The position numbers were made by a program, and so were the translations under genes. Source: CAIWTU01 sp963815135 (lineage in GTDB: Bacteria > Desulfobacterota > Desulfuromonadia > Geobacterales > Geobacteraceae). From it: a DNA stretch of 64,000 nt. Below, in pieces: positions 8,312-16,622 of this stretch (the first letter of the stretch is position 1; every line of letters starts with the position of its first letter). A model generated the notes under the pieces. The model saw only the letters and a program-made list of their open reading frames with translations, did no database searches and was not told where the DNA came from. The stretch spans positions 1 to 64,000 of the forward strand of contig CAWFFO010000013.1 of assembly GCA_963815135.1 (NCBI GenBank), read 5' to 3'.

Positions 8312-10165
8312 ATGTGGCAGTCAATCTGGAAACCTTTATTTATAATGCTCGTCCTGATAATTGCATTCAATTTTTTTTATGTCTACTTTACCGGCCAGAA
8401 TGAAGGGGCGAGTGCTGAAATATCCTACAGCCGTTTCAAGGATGAACTGGGACTCGACAATATAAAGAGTGTCCAGTTCAAAGGAAATACCTTGAAAGGC
8501 GAATTAAAAAACAATATCAAGGTGAAAGTTGCAAACGAAAAAAGCAAGACAAAGCAAATAAAAAATTTCAGCACCATTATGCCATCAATCCAGGATACCG
8601 GGCTGATGAACGAACTGGAAGAGAAGAAGGTGGATATCACCGCGCTGTCGACCGAATCCTCCCCGATTTTGAATACGCTGATCTACCTTCTGCCCTGGAT
8701 CCTTATAATAGGTGTGTGGTTTTTGATGACGCGCGGGATCAAATCACAGGGGCCGGGCAGCATGATGGGAGGTTTTGCCAAGTCGGGAGCAAAACTGTAT
8801 ACCTCGTTTAAGACGTCGGTGACATTTGACGATGTGGCCGGAATGGAGGACGCAAAGCAGGAACTGAAGGAAGTTGTCGAGTTTCTGAAAGACCCGAAAA
8901 AATTTCAGCGCATCGGCGGCAAGGTCCCCAAGGGGGTGATGCTGGTGGGGCCTCCGGGAACCGGAAAGACGCTTCTTGCCCGCGCCGTTGCAGGCGAGGC
9001 GGGGGTGCCGTTTTACAGCATTTCCGCGTCCCAGTTCATCGAAATGTTCGTCGGCGTCGGCGCCAGCAGGGTGCGTGACCTGTTTGCCGGGGCCAGGAAG
9101 GATGCACCCAGCATAATATTCATTGACGAGCTCGATGCAGTTGGCAGGAGCAGGGGTGCCGGTTTCGGCGGCGGTCACGACGAGCGGGAGCAGACACTGA
9201 ATCAGCTGCTGTCGGAGATGGACGGTTTCGATCCCCATGAAGAAGTGGTGGTAATTTCCGCAACCAACCGCCCGGATGTCCTCGACCCTGCCCTTTTGAG
9301 GCCAGGCCGCTTCGACCGGAGAGTCGTCATAGAACGTCCCGACTGGCGTGACAGGGAAAAGATCCTCAAAGTGCATACGCGCAAAGTGAAGCTGGCAGAA
9401 GATGTAGACCTGGCAGTGATCGCCAAGGGAACTCCCGGGATGACTGGAGCCGACCTGGAAAACGTGGTCAATGAAGCTGCCATCCTTGCCGCCCGTGACA
9501 ATGGATCAGTCGTGGATATGAGATACCTGGAACTGGCCAAGGACAAGATTCTTATGGGCGGAGAGAGAAAGATGTACATATCCGACAATGAAAGGCGAAT
9601 TACCGCCTATCATGAGTCGGGTCATGCCCTGGTGGCGAAACTTCTGCCAGGAACCGATCCCGTGCACAAGGTGACCATTATCCCACGGGGGATGGCGCTC
9701 GGTGTCACCCAGCAATTGCCCGAGGATGATCGCTATCATTATCCGAAGAGTTATCTCTTGAACAGATTGTCCGTGATGCTTGGTGGCAGAGTCGCAGAAA
9801 GGCAGGTCTTCGGCGATATTTCCACAGGTGCCCAGAACGATCTGAAGATGGTGACCGAACTGTCCGAGAAAATGGTCTGTCAGTGGGGAATGAGTGAAAA
9901 GATCGGTGCGGTCACGTTCAGCCGCGGTGAAGAACATCCTTTTCTCGGCATGAAGCTGGCTCAGGATAAAACCTTTTCCGAGCAGATGGCCTGGCTTATC
10001 GATCAGGAAATATCGGAAATTATCAAATCCGCTGAAAACAAGACGGAAGAACTGATTTCTTCTCACCGTGTTAAACTGGACGCACTTGCCGAGGCCCTGC
10101 TCGAAGAAGAAACCCTTGACGGCAGGAGGATAGACGAAATTCTCAAAGCGGTAGCAGGCAGCTAG
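8312..10165 (+). CDS. ftsH: ATP-dependent zinc metalloprotease FtsH
   Basis: FtsH is a membrane-anchored AAA+ hexamer that degrades damaged membrane proteins and some regulators. The 617 residues show two membrane helices (about 8-27 and 121-140) flanking a periplasmic domain, Walker A GPPGTGKT (213-220), Walker B IIFIDELDAVG (268-278), the second region of homology NRPDVLDPALLRPGRFDR (319-336), and the zinc motif HESGH (434-438). All catalytic elements are intact. The start is supported by GGGGAGG six bases upstream. The protein is a little shorter than E. coli FtsH (644), mainly at the C-terminus. It is followed 45 bases later by malQ on the same strand. Confidence 0.97.
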   Translation: MWQSIWKPLFIMLVLIIAFNFFYVYFTGQNEGASAEISYSRFKDELGLDNIKSVQFKGNTLKGELKNNIKVKVANEKSKTKQIKNFSTIMPSIQDTGLMNELEEKKVDITALSTESSPILNTLIYLLPWILIIGVWFLMTRGIKSQGPGSMMGGFAKSGAKLYTSFKTSVTFDDVAGMEDAKQELKEVVEFLKDPKKFQRIGGKVPKGVMLVGPPGTGKTLLARAVAGEAGVPFYSISASQFIEMFVGVGASRVRDLFAGARKDAPSIIFIDELDAVGRSRGAGFGGGHDEREQTLNQLLSEMDGFDPHEEVVVISATNRPDVLDPALLRPGRFDRRVVIERPDWRDREKILKVHTRKVKLAEDVDLAVIAKGTPGMTGADLENVVNEAAILAARDNGSVVDMRYLELAKDKILMGGERKMYISDNERRITAYHESGHALVAKLLPGTDPVHKVTIIPRGMALGVTQQLPEDDRYHYPKSYLLNRLSVMLGGRVAERQVFGDISTGAQNDLKMVTELSEKMVCQWGMSEKIGAVTFSRGEEHPFLGMKLAQDKTFSEQMAWLIDQEISEIIKSAENKTEELISSHRVKLDALAEALLEEETLDGRRIDEILKAVAGS

Positions 10166-10210
10166 ATCCGGCAAAGTCAACTGCGGGATGCCGCTATTAA
10201 GAGGAAACAG

Positions 10211-11716
10211 ATGCGAAATAGAAGAAAATCAGGTGTTCTGCTTCATCCCACCTCTCTTCCAGGTCCCGGTGGGATTGGTTCTCTCGGCGAAGGTGCCAGG
10301 GTATTTGTCGATTTCCTGCATGCAGGCGGACAATCGCTCTGGCAGATGTTGCCGCTTGGTCCGACCTCGTTCGGCGATTCTCCATATGCCTGCTATTCTG
10401 CCTTTGCAGGCAATCCTCTTCTTATAAGTCTGGAAGAAATTGCCGCCGAGGGTGATCTGGAGCCTGACGACCTGCAAGACGATCTGCCTGACACAAAGGT
10501 GGATTACAGAATGGTTGAAAAACACAAGAACGGGCTTCTGGAAAAGGCAGCTGCCAACTTTTTTGCCCGGGCTGACCACCGGCGCAAGGAGGAATTCACC
10601 AATTTCTGCCGGGAAGAATTCTGGCTGGACGACTATGCGCTGTTCATGTCGCTTAAAAGTGAATTTCACGGAAAAAGCTGGGACGCCTGGCCGGAGCCGG
10701 TGGCAAGTCGCGATTCCGCGGCCCTTGATGAATTCCGCCGCACACTGTCAGGTCCCGTTAATGAGCGGAAATACTATCAGTGGCAGTTTTATCGACAATG
10801 GCGCAGAGTCAGGGAATATGCAAACAGCAGGGGCATAGAGATAATCGGAGACATCCCGATTTTCACTGCCTACGATTCAGCCGATGTGTGGGCAAACCCG
10901 CATTTGTATCTGCTGGATGAAAAAGGACGTCCGACCGTAGTTGCCGGTGTTCCTCCCGATTATTTCAGCGAAACCGGTCAGCTGTGGGGAAACCCTTTAT
11001 ATAACTGGCGGAACATGGCCAGCGAGGGATACGCCTGGTGGATCGAACGTTTCAGGCACGCCTTTACCCTGTTCGATATGGCAAGGATTGATCATTTCAG
11101 GGGCTTTGAAGCATGCTGGGAGGTCCCGGCCGGAGAAAAAACAGCGGTAAACGGTAGATGGGTGAAAGGTCCGGGGGAAGAGCTTTTTCAAGCCCTTGCA
11201 GCCGCCCTCGGCGGATTACCGATCATTGCCGAAGATCTCGGAGTAATTACCCCGGAAGTGGAAGCCTTGCGTGACCGGTTTTCTTTTCCGGGCATGAAAA
11301 TCCTCCAGTTCGCATTCGGGTCGGGACCGGACAACCCGTATCTTCCCCATAATCATATCCATGATTCAGTTGTTTATACCGGTACCCATGACAACGACAC
11401 TTCATCGGGCTGGTTCGCTCTTTTGTCCGAAAAAGAAAGAGACTCTGTCTGCAGTTATCTCGACATTGACGGCTCGGATATTTCCTGGGACCTGATACGA
11501 AGCGCTCTGGTATCCGTGGCCGATATGGTCATTGTCCCCCTGCAGGACATCCTGTCCCTCGGCAGTGAATCAAGGATGAACACCCCCGGTACAGCCTCGG
11601 GCAATTGGAGCTGGCGCTATACATCTCAGGCTCTGGATCACGGATTGGCGGACCGGCTGCTCGCATTGACTGAAATGTATGGCCGCCGAACGGATAATCT
11701 GCAGCAGGGGAATTAA
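10211..11716 (+). CDS. malQ: 4-alpha-glucanotransferase (amylomaltase)
   Basis: MalQ (GH77) transfers maltooligosaccharide segments between alpha-1,4-glucans and is used in glycogen or maltodextrin metabolism. The 501-residue protein has family signatures from the start: RKSGVLLHPTSLPGPGGIGS, WQMLPLGPTSFGDSPY, IIGDIPIFTAYDSADVW, FDMARIDHFRGFEACWEVP (nucleophile Asp), IAEDLGVITPEV (acid/base Glu) and YTGTHDNDTSSGWF. The length fits the bacterial short form. The start has GAGG seven bases upstream. No glycogen genes are adjacent. It is followed by the promoter and SAM riboswitch for metY. Confidence 0.96.
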   Translation: MRNRRKSGVLLHPTSLPGPGGIGSLGEGARVFVDFLHAGGQSLWQMLPLGPTSFGDSPYACYSAFAGNPLLISLEEIAAEGDLEPDDLQDDLPDTKVDYRMVEKHKNGLLEKAAANFFARADHRRKEEFTNFCREEFWLDDYALFMSLKSEFHGKSWDAWPEPVASRDSAALDEFRRTLSGPVNERKYYQWQFYRQWRRVREYANSRGIEIIGDIPIFTAYDSADVWANPHLYLLDEKGRPTVVAGVPPDYFSETGQLWGNPLYNWRNMASEGYAWWIERFRHAFTLFDMARIDHFRGFEACWEVPAGEKTAVNGRWVKGPGEELFQALAAALGGLPIIAEDLGVITPEVEALRDRFSFPGMKILQFAFGSGPDNPYLPHNHIHDSVVYTGTHDNDTSSGWFALLSEKERDSVCSYLDIDGSDISWDLIRSALVSVADMVIVPLQDILSLGSESRMNTPGTASGNWSWRYTSQALDHGLADRLLALTEMYGRRTDNLQQGN

Positions 11717-11742
11717 AATATCCGTATAACCGTATATTCCCG

Positions 11743-11771
11743 TTGACAATGTGGTTTCTCTGCCGTATTGT
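11743..11771 (+). promoter_or_regulatory. Sigma70-type promoter for metY
   Basis: TTGACA (11743-11748) and TATTGT (11766-11771) are separated by exactly 17 bases. Transcription would begin near 11778, about 22 bases before the SAM riboswitch. The perfect -35 and the position directly upstream of a riboswitch make this convincing. Confidence 0.75.
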
Positions 11772-11799
11772 TTATCAAATAAGTAAGATATCAAAAACC

Positions 11800-11899
11800 A
11801 TCTTATCGAGAGTGGCGGAGGGACAGGCCCTGCGAAGCCACAGCAACCGGCCCGATCGGGTGACAGGTGCTAAATCCTGCCGAAAGGCAAAGATGAGAA
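11800..11899 (+). promoter_or_regulatory. SAM-I riboswitch (S-box)
   Basis: The leader has the S-box core order: P1 arm ATCTTATC, GAGAGTGGCGGAGGGAC, the P2 arm GCCC, AGCCACAGCAACC, the P3/P4 segment GGTGCTAAATCC, then GGCAAAGATGAGA closing P1. The intrinsic terminator at 11924-11960 is the expression platform. SAM-I riboswitches switch off methionine-synthesis genes when S-adenosylmethionine is abundant, which fits the metY gene directly downstream. Confidence 0.95.
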
Positions 11900-11923
11900 T
11901 GGCGCTTTTATAAAGAAATTATG

Positions 11924-11960
11924 AAAAGCCCCTTCTCTGTTAAAAGTAGGGGCTTTTTTT
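11924..11960 (+). terminator. Intrinsic terminator of the SAM riboswitch
   Basis: AAAAGCCCCT (11924-11933) pairs with AGGGGCTTTT (11948-11957), followed by three more T. It lies 25 bases after the aptamer and about 100 bases before metY, as expected for SAM-dependent premature termination. Confidence 0.92.
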
Positions 11961-12062
11961 GCAAAAGATATCCCACTGCAACGGTGGGGAAAGCTGAATC
12001 CGGAATCCGCACTCCGGTTAAGCCAGTTTTACATTTACCCGGGAGAAAAAGGAGGAATAAAC

Positions 12063-13349
12063 ATGACTGATAAAAACTACAGCTTCGATACTCTTACCTT
12101 GCATGCGGGCCACGTTCCCGATTCGGACACCCTGTCGCGTGCCGTTCCAATTTACCAGACATCATCCTATGTCTTCAAGAGTTCGGAACATGCGGCCAAA
12201 TTGTTTGCACTGGAAGAGCCGGGGAATATTTACACGAGGATAATGAACCCGACCACTGACGTGCTGGAAAAACGAATGGCCGAACTGGACGGAGGAGTCG
12301 GTGCACTTGCGGTCGCCTCGGGGCAGGCGGCAATCAGTTACGCCGTGCTGAATATCACCAGCGCGGGTCAGAATATCATCTCCACCAGCTACCTGTATGG
12401 AGGCACCTATAATCTGTTTCATTATACCCTGCCGAAACTTGGTATAGAAGTCAGGTTTGTGGATAGTTCCGATCCGGAAAACATCCGCAAGGCTATAGAT
12501 GAAAATACCCGCCTGGTATATACGGAATCAGTCGGGAACCCGAAAAACAACGTTGATGATTTTGAGGCGATAGCAGCTGTTGCGCATAATGCCGGAATTC
12601 CGTTCGTGGTGGACAATACCGTTACCACTCCATACCTTTTTAAACCCCTTGATCACGGAGCGGACATCGTCGTGTATTCACTGACTAAATTCATCGGCGG
12701 ACACGGCACCAGTATCGGCGGCTGCATTGTTGCCGGTGGGAAATTCCCCTGGAACAACGGCAGGTTCCCCGAGTTTACCGAACCGGATCCGTCCTACCAC
12801 GGCATCAGATTCTGGGAAGCGCTCGGGAACCTTTCCTATATCATAAAAATGCGCGTAGAATTGCTCAGAGACCTTGGTGCCCCGTTATCGCCGTTCAATG
12901 CATTTCTCATGCTCCAGGGCTTGGAGACATTACATGTCAGGATGCCGCGTCATGTTGAAAACGCACTGAAAGTTGCCCGTTGGCTGGAGAAAAATCCAGA
13001 TGTGAGCTGGGTAAATTATCCCGGCCTTCCCGGCCATAAGGATTTCGCTAGAGCAAAAAAATACCTGCCCAAGGGGGCCGGCGCCATCATCGGTTTCGGA
13101 ATAAAAGGCGGAGTCGAGGCCGGCAAAAAATTCATCGACAACGTCAAACTCCTGTCACACCTTGCCAATATAGGCGATGCAAAGTCTCTGGTAATCCACC
13201 CTGCCTCAACAACCCACCAGCAGCTTACAGAGGAGGAACAGCAGGCCAGCGGCGTTACGCCGGACTTCATCAGGCTGTCCATAGGAATTGAAGATGCCAA
13301 TGATATCATTGCCGACATCGAACAGGCACTCAAAGCATCACGGGGTTAA
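12063..13349 (+). CDS. metY: O-acetylhomoserine sulfhydrylase (aminocarboxypropyltransferase)
   Basis: MetY makes homocysteine directly from O-acetylhomoserine and sulfide, using pyridoxal phosphate. The 428-residue length is typical of MetY and longer than MetB/MetC (about 390). SLTKFIGGHG holds the PLP-binding lysine (Lys209). Other family motifs are YTRIMNPTTDVLEKR, ASGQAAISYA, VVDNTVTTPYL and SLVIHPASTTHQQL. The start is backed by AGGAGG seven bases upstream. The SAM-I riboswitch and terminator immediately upstream make repression by S-adenosylmethionine very likely. No homoserine acetyltransferase gene is in the window. Confidence 0.95.
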   Translation: MTDKNYSFDTLTLHAGHVPDSDTLSRAVPIYQTSSYVFKSSEHAAKLFALEEPGNIYTRIMNPTTDVLEKRMAELDGGVGALAVASGQAAISYAVLNITSAGQNIISTSYLYGGTYNLFHYTLPKLGIEVRFVDSSDPENIRKAIDENTRLVYTESVGNPKNNVDDFEAIAAVAHNAGIPFVVDNTVTTPYLFKPLDHGADIVVYSLTKFIGGHGTSIGGCIVAGGKFPWNNGRFPEFTEPDPSYHGIRFWEALGNLSYIIKMRVELLRDLGAPLSPFNAFLMLQGLETLHVRMPRHVENALKVARWLEKNPDVSWVNYPGLPGHKDFARAKKYLPKGAGAIIGFGIKGGVEAGKKFIDNVKLLSHLANIGDAKSLVIHPASTTHQQLTEEEQQASGVTPDFIRLSIGIEDANDIIADIEQALKASRG

Positions 13350-13476
13350 AACGCCGGACCCATTTTCGGTCACGTGTGTCAGCCGTTCATTTGCCGTTTT
13401 CTTTCTAAACGAATTGAGTAGGACTTGTAAAATAATGTAAAAATGAAACACTAGATGAATGTGAACCATTGCAATG

Positions 13477-13506
13477 AAAAGGTGGCCCGTGAGGGCTGCC
13501 TTTTTT
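13477..13506 (+). terminator. Probable terminator downstream of metY
   Basis: AAAAGGTGGCCC pairs, with two G-T wobbles, to GGGCTGCCTTTT around a GTGA loop, followed by TT. It lies about 130 bases after the metY stop and before the sigma28-type promoter, in the 321-base gap 13350-13670. Confidence 0.65.
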
Positions 13507-13588
13507 GTTTTTAAGTGTTAAATGTCTAGATTTACAGATACTTAAGGGCTTTAAGGATAAGCTTTGTAAACAGGTATTGATAATTTGC

Positions 13589-13616
13589 TTAAGTTTATTC
13601 ATCCCTGAGCCGATAA
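13589..13616 (+). promoter_or_regulatory. Sigma28 (FliA)-type promoter
   Basis: GCCGATAA (13609-13616) matches the sigma28 -10 consensus at all eight bases. TTAAGTTT (13589-13596) lies 12 bases upstream and closely resembles the -35 TAAAGTTT. The receptor gene starts at 13671, about 48 bases after the expected start point. Chemotaxis receptor genes are classic sigma28 targets. Confidence 0.75.
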
Positions 13617-13670
13617 CATAAAAGTAGCTTATGATTCGGCAGACAACTACTAATATAAATGGGAGGGTTC

Positions 13671-15299
13671 ATGTTTTTCACGAATCTCAGAATTGGGATC
13701 AAAATGGGGCTGGCTTTCGGATTTACGCTGCTGATGCTTGTCGTTACTATATGTTTCGGCCTGTACGGTACAAAAAACGTGAACGGGGCAGTGAAGCAGA
13801 TCGCCAAGGGAAATTATGCTAAAACATTATATGCAGTTCAGGCTTCGGATGCACTCCAGGATCTTGAGGGTTCCATCAGACTAATTGTTCTCACAAGAGA
13901 CAGGAATACCATTGAAAAGGAAAAACAGAAGATAGAAGCGTCCAGGGTAAAATATCGGGAGGCGATGAAAAATCTCGAAGAGATCGAAAAATCGGAAAAG
14001 GGTATACAACTGATAACAGCCGCCAAAAGCGCTATTGAACCAGCAGTGGTGGTGAACAATAAGGTGCTGGAACTGGCTGAGGCAGGCAGGCATGAAGAGG
14101 CGTCCTCGCTTCTCCTCAATGAAGGAGTACCCCTTACCACTAAGATCCAGGAAGCTTTTGACAAACAGGTGAAATACCAGCAGGAAAATGTCGACACTGT
14201 CTATAGCAGATCCGAGAAGGTATATAACGATACATTGATGATTCAGGTTATTGCGGGTATCATATCTCTCATTCTCGGACTTGCTGCAGCCATTTTTCTT
14301 ATCCGGAACTTTGTCACCAGGATTAATCGTCTCGACAAAGCAATGGACCGAATTGCCGAAGGAGACTTGTCCCAACAGCTGAAAATATACGCGAACGATG
14401 AAATAGGCGATCTTGGCAGGAACATCAACAGGATGCTCACAAACGTAAGCACTATGATCGTTTCAATCAAGGAGAATGCGGCCCAGGTTGCATCTGCCGC
14501 AAGCCTTATGAATTCCGGAGCCGAACAGATAGCAACGGGCGCTGAGGAAGCGGCGGCCCAGGCGGGCACCGTCGCCACCGCCAGCGAAGAATTGTCTGCG
14601 ACTTCTTCGGAAATTGCGCAAAACTGCAATGCCGCCGCGGAAAGCTCACGGTACGCAACCGAGTCGGCATCGGAGGGCGCGGTGGTGGTAAAGGAGACGG
14701 TTGCCGGTATGGACCGCATTTCCCAGCGGGTAAAGGAAACGGCAAAGTCCGTCGAAAGTCTCGGAGCACGTTCCGACCAGATTGGCGAAATAGTGGGAAC
14801 TATTGAGGATATAGCCGACCAGACGAACCTGCTGGCGTTGAACGCGGCAATCGAGGCTGCAAGAGCAGGGGAGCAGGGCAGGGGATTCGCTGTCGTGGCA
14901 GACGAAGTGAGGGCCCTTGCGGAGCGAACCACCAAGGCGACAAAGGAAATCGGCCAGATGATCAAGGCCATCCAGAACGAGACAAAAGGGGCCGTCTCCT
15001 CCATGGAGGAGGGTGTATCTGAAGTGGAACGTGGGACCAAAGACGCTGCCAAATCAGGCGCCGCACTGGAGCAGATACTCGAACAGATCCATACTGTAAC
15101 CATGCAGATCAACCAGATTGCAACAGCCGCCGAGCAGCAAACCGCGACTACCTCGGAAATAACCAACAATATTCAACAGATTACCGAGGTTGTTCAGTCG
15201 AGTGCCGACTGCTCGCAGGATTCGGCAACAGCCGCAAGACAACTCTCGGTTCTGGCTGAAGATCTCGAATTGTTGGTCGGACAGTTTAAAGTGGCATAA
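13671..15299 (+). CDS. Methyl-accepting chemotaxis protein
   Basis: This is a membrane chemoreceptor signalling to CheA/CheW. Its 542 residues comprise a short cytoplasmic start, membrane helix 1 (about 13-33), a periplasmic four-helix-bundle-type sensor (about 35-188), helix 2 (about 190-212), HAMP (213-265) and a long coiled-coil signalling domain. The hairpin tip ADQTNLLALNAAIEAARAGE (382-401) is intact and followed by GRGFAVVADEVRALAERT. The start at 13671 has GGGAGG four bases upstream; an ATG twelve bases earlier would place that purine run inside the gene. A sigma28-type promoter precedes it, so expression probably follows flagellar genes. The ligand is unknown. No other chemotaxis gene is adjacent. 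Confidence 0.94.
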   Translation: MFFTNLRIGIKMGLAFGFTLLMLVVTICFGLYGTKNVNGAVKQIAKGNYAKTLYAVQASDALQDLEGSIRLIVLTRDRNTIEKEKQKIEASRVKYREAMKNLEEIEKSEKGIQLITAAKSAIEPAVVVNNKVLELAEAGRHEEASSLLLNEGVPLTTKIQEAFDKQVKYQQENVDTVYSRSEKVYNDTLMIQVIAGIISLILGLAAAIFLIRNFVTRINRLDKAMDRIAEGDLSQQLKIYANDEIGDLGRNINRMLTNVSTMIVSIKENAAQVASAASLMNSGAEQIATGAEEAAAQAGTVATASEELSATSSEIAQNCNAAAESSRYATESASEGAVVVKETVAGMDRISQRVKETAKSVESLGARSDQIGEIVGTIEDIADQTNLLALNAAIEAARAGEQGRGFAVVADEVRALAERTTKATKEIGQMIKAIQNETKGAVSSMEEGVSEVERGTKDAAKSGAALEQILEQIHTVTMQINQIATAAEQQTATTSEITNNIQQITEVVQSSADCSQDSATAARQLSVLAEDLELLVGQFKVA

Positions 15300-15305
15300 A
15301 GCGGT

Positions 15306-15346
15306 TTCCAGCCACCTGTGTCAGTAAACGGCGCAGGTGGCTGGAA
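15306..15346. terminator. Strong hairpin after the chemoreceptor gene
   Basis: TTCCAGCCACCTG (15306-15318) pairs perfectly with CAGGTGGCTGGAA (15334-15346) over 13 bp around a 15-base loop. It lies seven bases after the receptor stop and faces the end of selU. There is no T-tract, so it may stabilise the 3' end or act with Rho rather than as a classic terminator. Confidence 0.6.
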
Positions 15347-15401
15347 GCGTAGTAAGGCTTGATGGGTATGGATTAATGGTTATGGGGCAAGAGGGCTTTT
15401 G

Positions 15402-16424
15402 CTACTTTACCAATTCATTCAGAAACATTTCAAGGTTTCCTCTCGCTTCTTCGTAATTTTCCAATGATACGGCAAACTCTTCCGTCCAATCCTTGGATTT
15501 GTAGTAAACCCTGTCGTAATAGTTGGTCAGCAACGCTTCCATAAAAAGCTCCATTTCCCAATTCTCCAGGTATCCTGAAATTTCGTTATATTGCTGTACC
15601 CCCAGTTTTTTGCGGATTCGCAACAAAGCTTCCGCCATGCCAGACCTGTATTCCGGCTTGCCGTATTCCTCGATGAGCCTTGCCACACGTGTCTCGATTG
15701 AAGCTTTGCACCAGACCTTGATGCTCCCTGCCATCACATCATAAAGGTTCCCAGGCAGTGACAACATGCCGATGCGTCTGCTTTCACCTTCCAGGATCAC
15801 CGGTTTACCGCATTTCACTTTTCTGAACTCATCCCAAAGAATGCTTTCGAAACGCTTCTGTCCGGGCTGCCGGTCCAGGCCGAGAGCGCCGAAAGCCGAG
15901 CCCCTGTGTCTCGCCAGTCCTTCAAGGTCGATTACGGTACATTTATCGTCGGACAGGTCATGGATGAACGTCGTTTTGCCGACCCCGGTAAGGCCATGAA
16001 TGACAACCAGAGGGCCAGGGGAAGTGAATTTTTCAAAATAAGCGACGACATGATTGCGGTATGTCTTATACCCGCCTTCAAGTTGCAGCGCCTTGTAACC
16101 GGTAAGCTCGAGAATGACGGCAACAGTCCTGCTCCTCAGACCGCCCCGCCAGCAATATGCCAGTATCGGCCGACCGCCCGCATGCTGGTCGATTTTCCTT
16201 ACTATCGCTGGGAAACGCGGAGAGGTCAGTTCGAGACCCCTCTGTCTCGCAGCATGAGGGCCGGTTTGTTTGTAAAGTATTCCGATTTCCACCCTTTCCT
16301 CATTCGTAAGCAGGGGGACATTCACCGCTCCGGGTATATGATCCTCGGCGTATTCGAGCGGTGTTCGGACATCAACTACCAGGTGGCTGTCCAGAAGTGA
16401 TTCGTCAAAAGAAACTGTTTGCAT
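15402..16424 (-). CDS. selU: tRNA 2-selenouridine synthase
   Basis: SelU (MnmH/YbbB) replaces sulfur with selenium at the wobble 2-thiouridine of tRNA, using selenophosphate and a geranylated intermediate. The 340-residue protein has an N-terminal rhodanese domain with the catalytic Cys91 in ILAYCWRGGLRSRT, then a P-loop domain with GLTGVGKT (144-151), as the family requires. I chose the ATG at 16424, with GGAGAT eight bases upstream. Starting earlier would add 25 residues not seen in the family. It implies the organism makes selenophosphate (selD elsewhere). It is convergent with the chemoreceptor and divergent from the aldolase gene. Confidence 0.93.
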   Translation of the reverse strand: MQTVSFDESLLDSHLVVDVRTPLEYAEDHIPGAVNVPLLTNEERVEIGILYKQTGPHAARQRGLELTSPRFPAIVRKIDQHAGGRPILAYCWRGGLRSRTVAVILELTGYKALQLEGGYKTYRNHVVAYFEKFTSPGPLVVIHGLTGVGKTTFIHDLSDDKCTVIDLEGLARHRGSAFGALGLDRQPGQKRFESILWDEFRKVKCGKPVILEGESRRIGMLSLPGNLYDVMAGSIKVWCKASIETRVARLIEEYGKPEYRSGMAEALLRIRKKLGVQQYNEISGYLENWEMELFMEALLTNYYDRVYYKSKDWTEEFAVSLENYEEARGNLEMFLNELVK

Positions 16425-16524
16425 GAAATTATCTCCGTTGAAGCGGATTATAAGTGAATGGGAGGCCGATATGCAAGGATGTAAGACCGGACGAATCAAA
16501 TACGCTCGGAAGCAGCCGGCCGCC

Positions 16525-16553
16525 TTGAGTTTTGAGATGTGCTGTGCTATACA
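16525..16553 (+). promoter_or_regulatory. Sigma70-type promoter for the aldolase gene
   Basis: TTGAGT (16525-16530), a 17-base spacer and TATACA (16548-16553) lie 70 bases before the aldolase ATG in the selU/fba divergent gap. Confidence 0.6.
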
Positions 16554-16622
16554 ATAATACGGATCTTCTGTTTTTAAACAGCAGGAGATTTGCTATTGAT
16601 TGTTTTTAAAAGGAGGCAAAGA

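Noticed and set aside
14243..15169. Long minus-strand frame of about 308 codons inside the chemoreceptor gene
   Set aside because: It is the mirror of a low-complexity, Ala/Ser/Glu-rich coding region and has no recognisable motifs or ribosome binding site.
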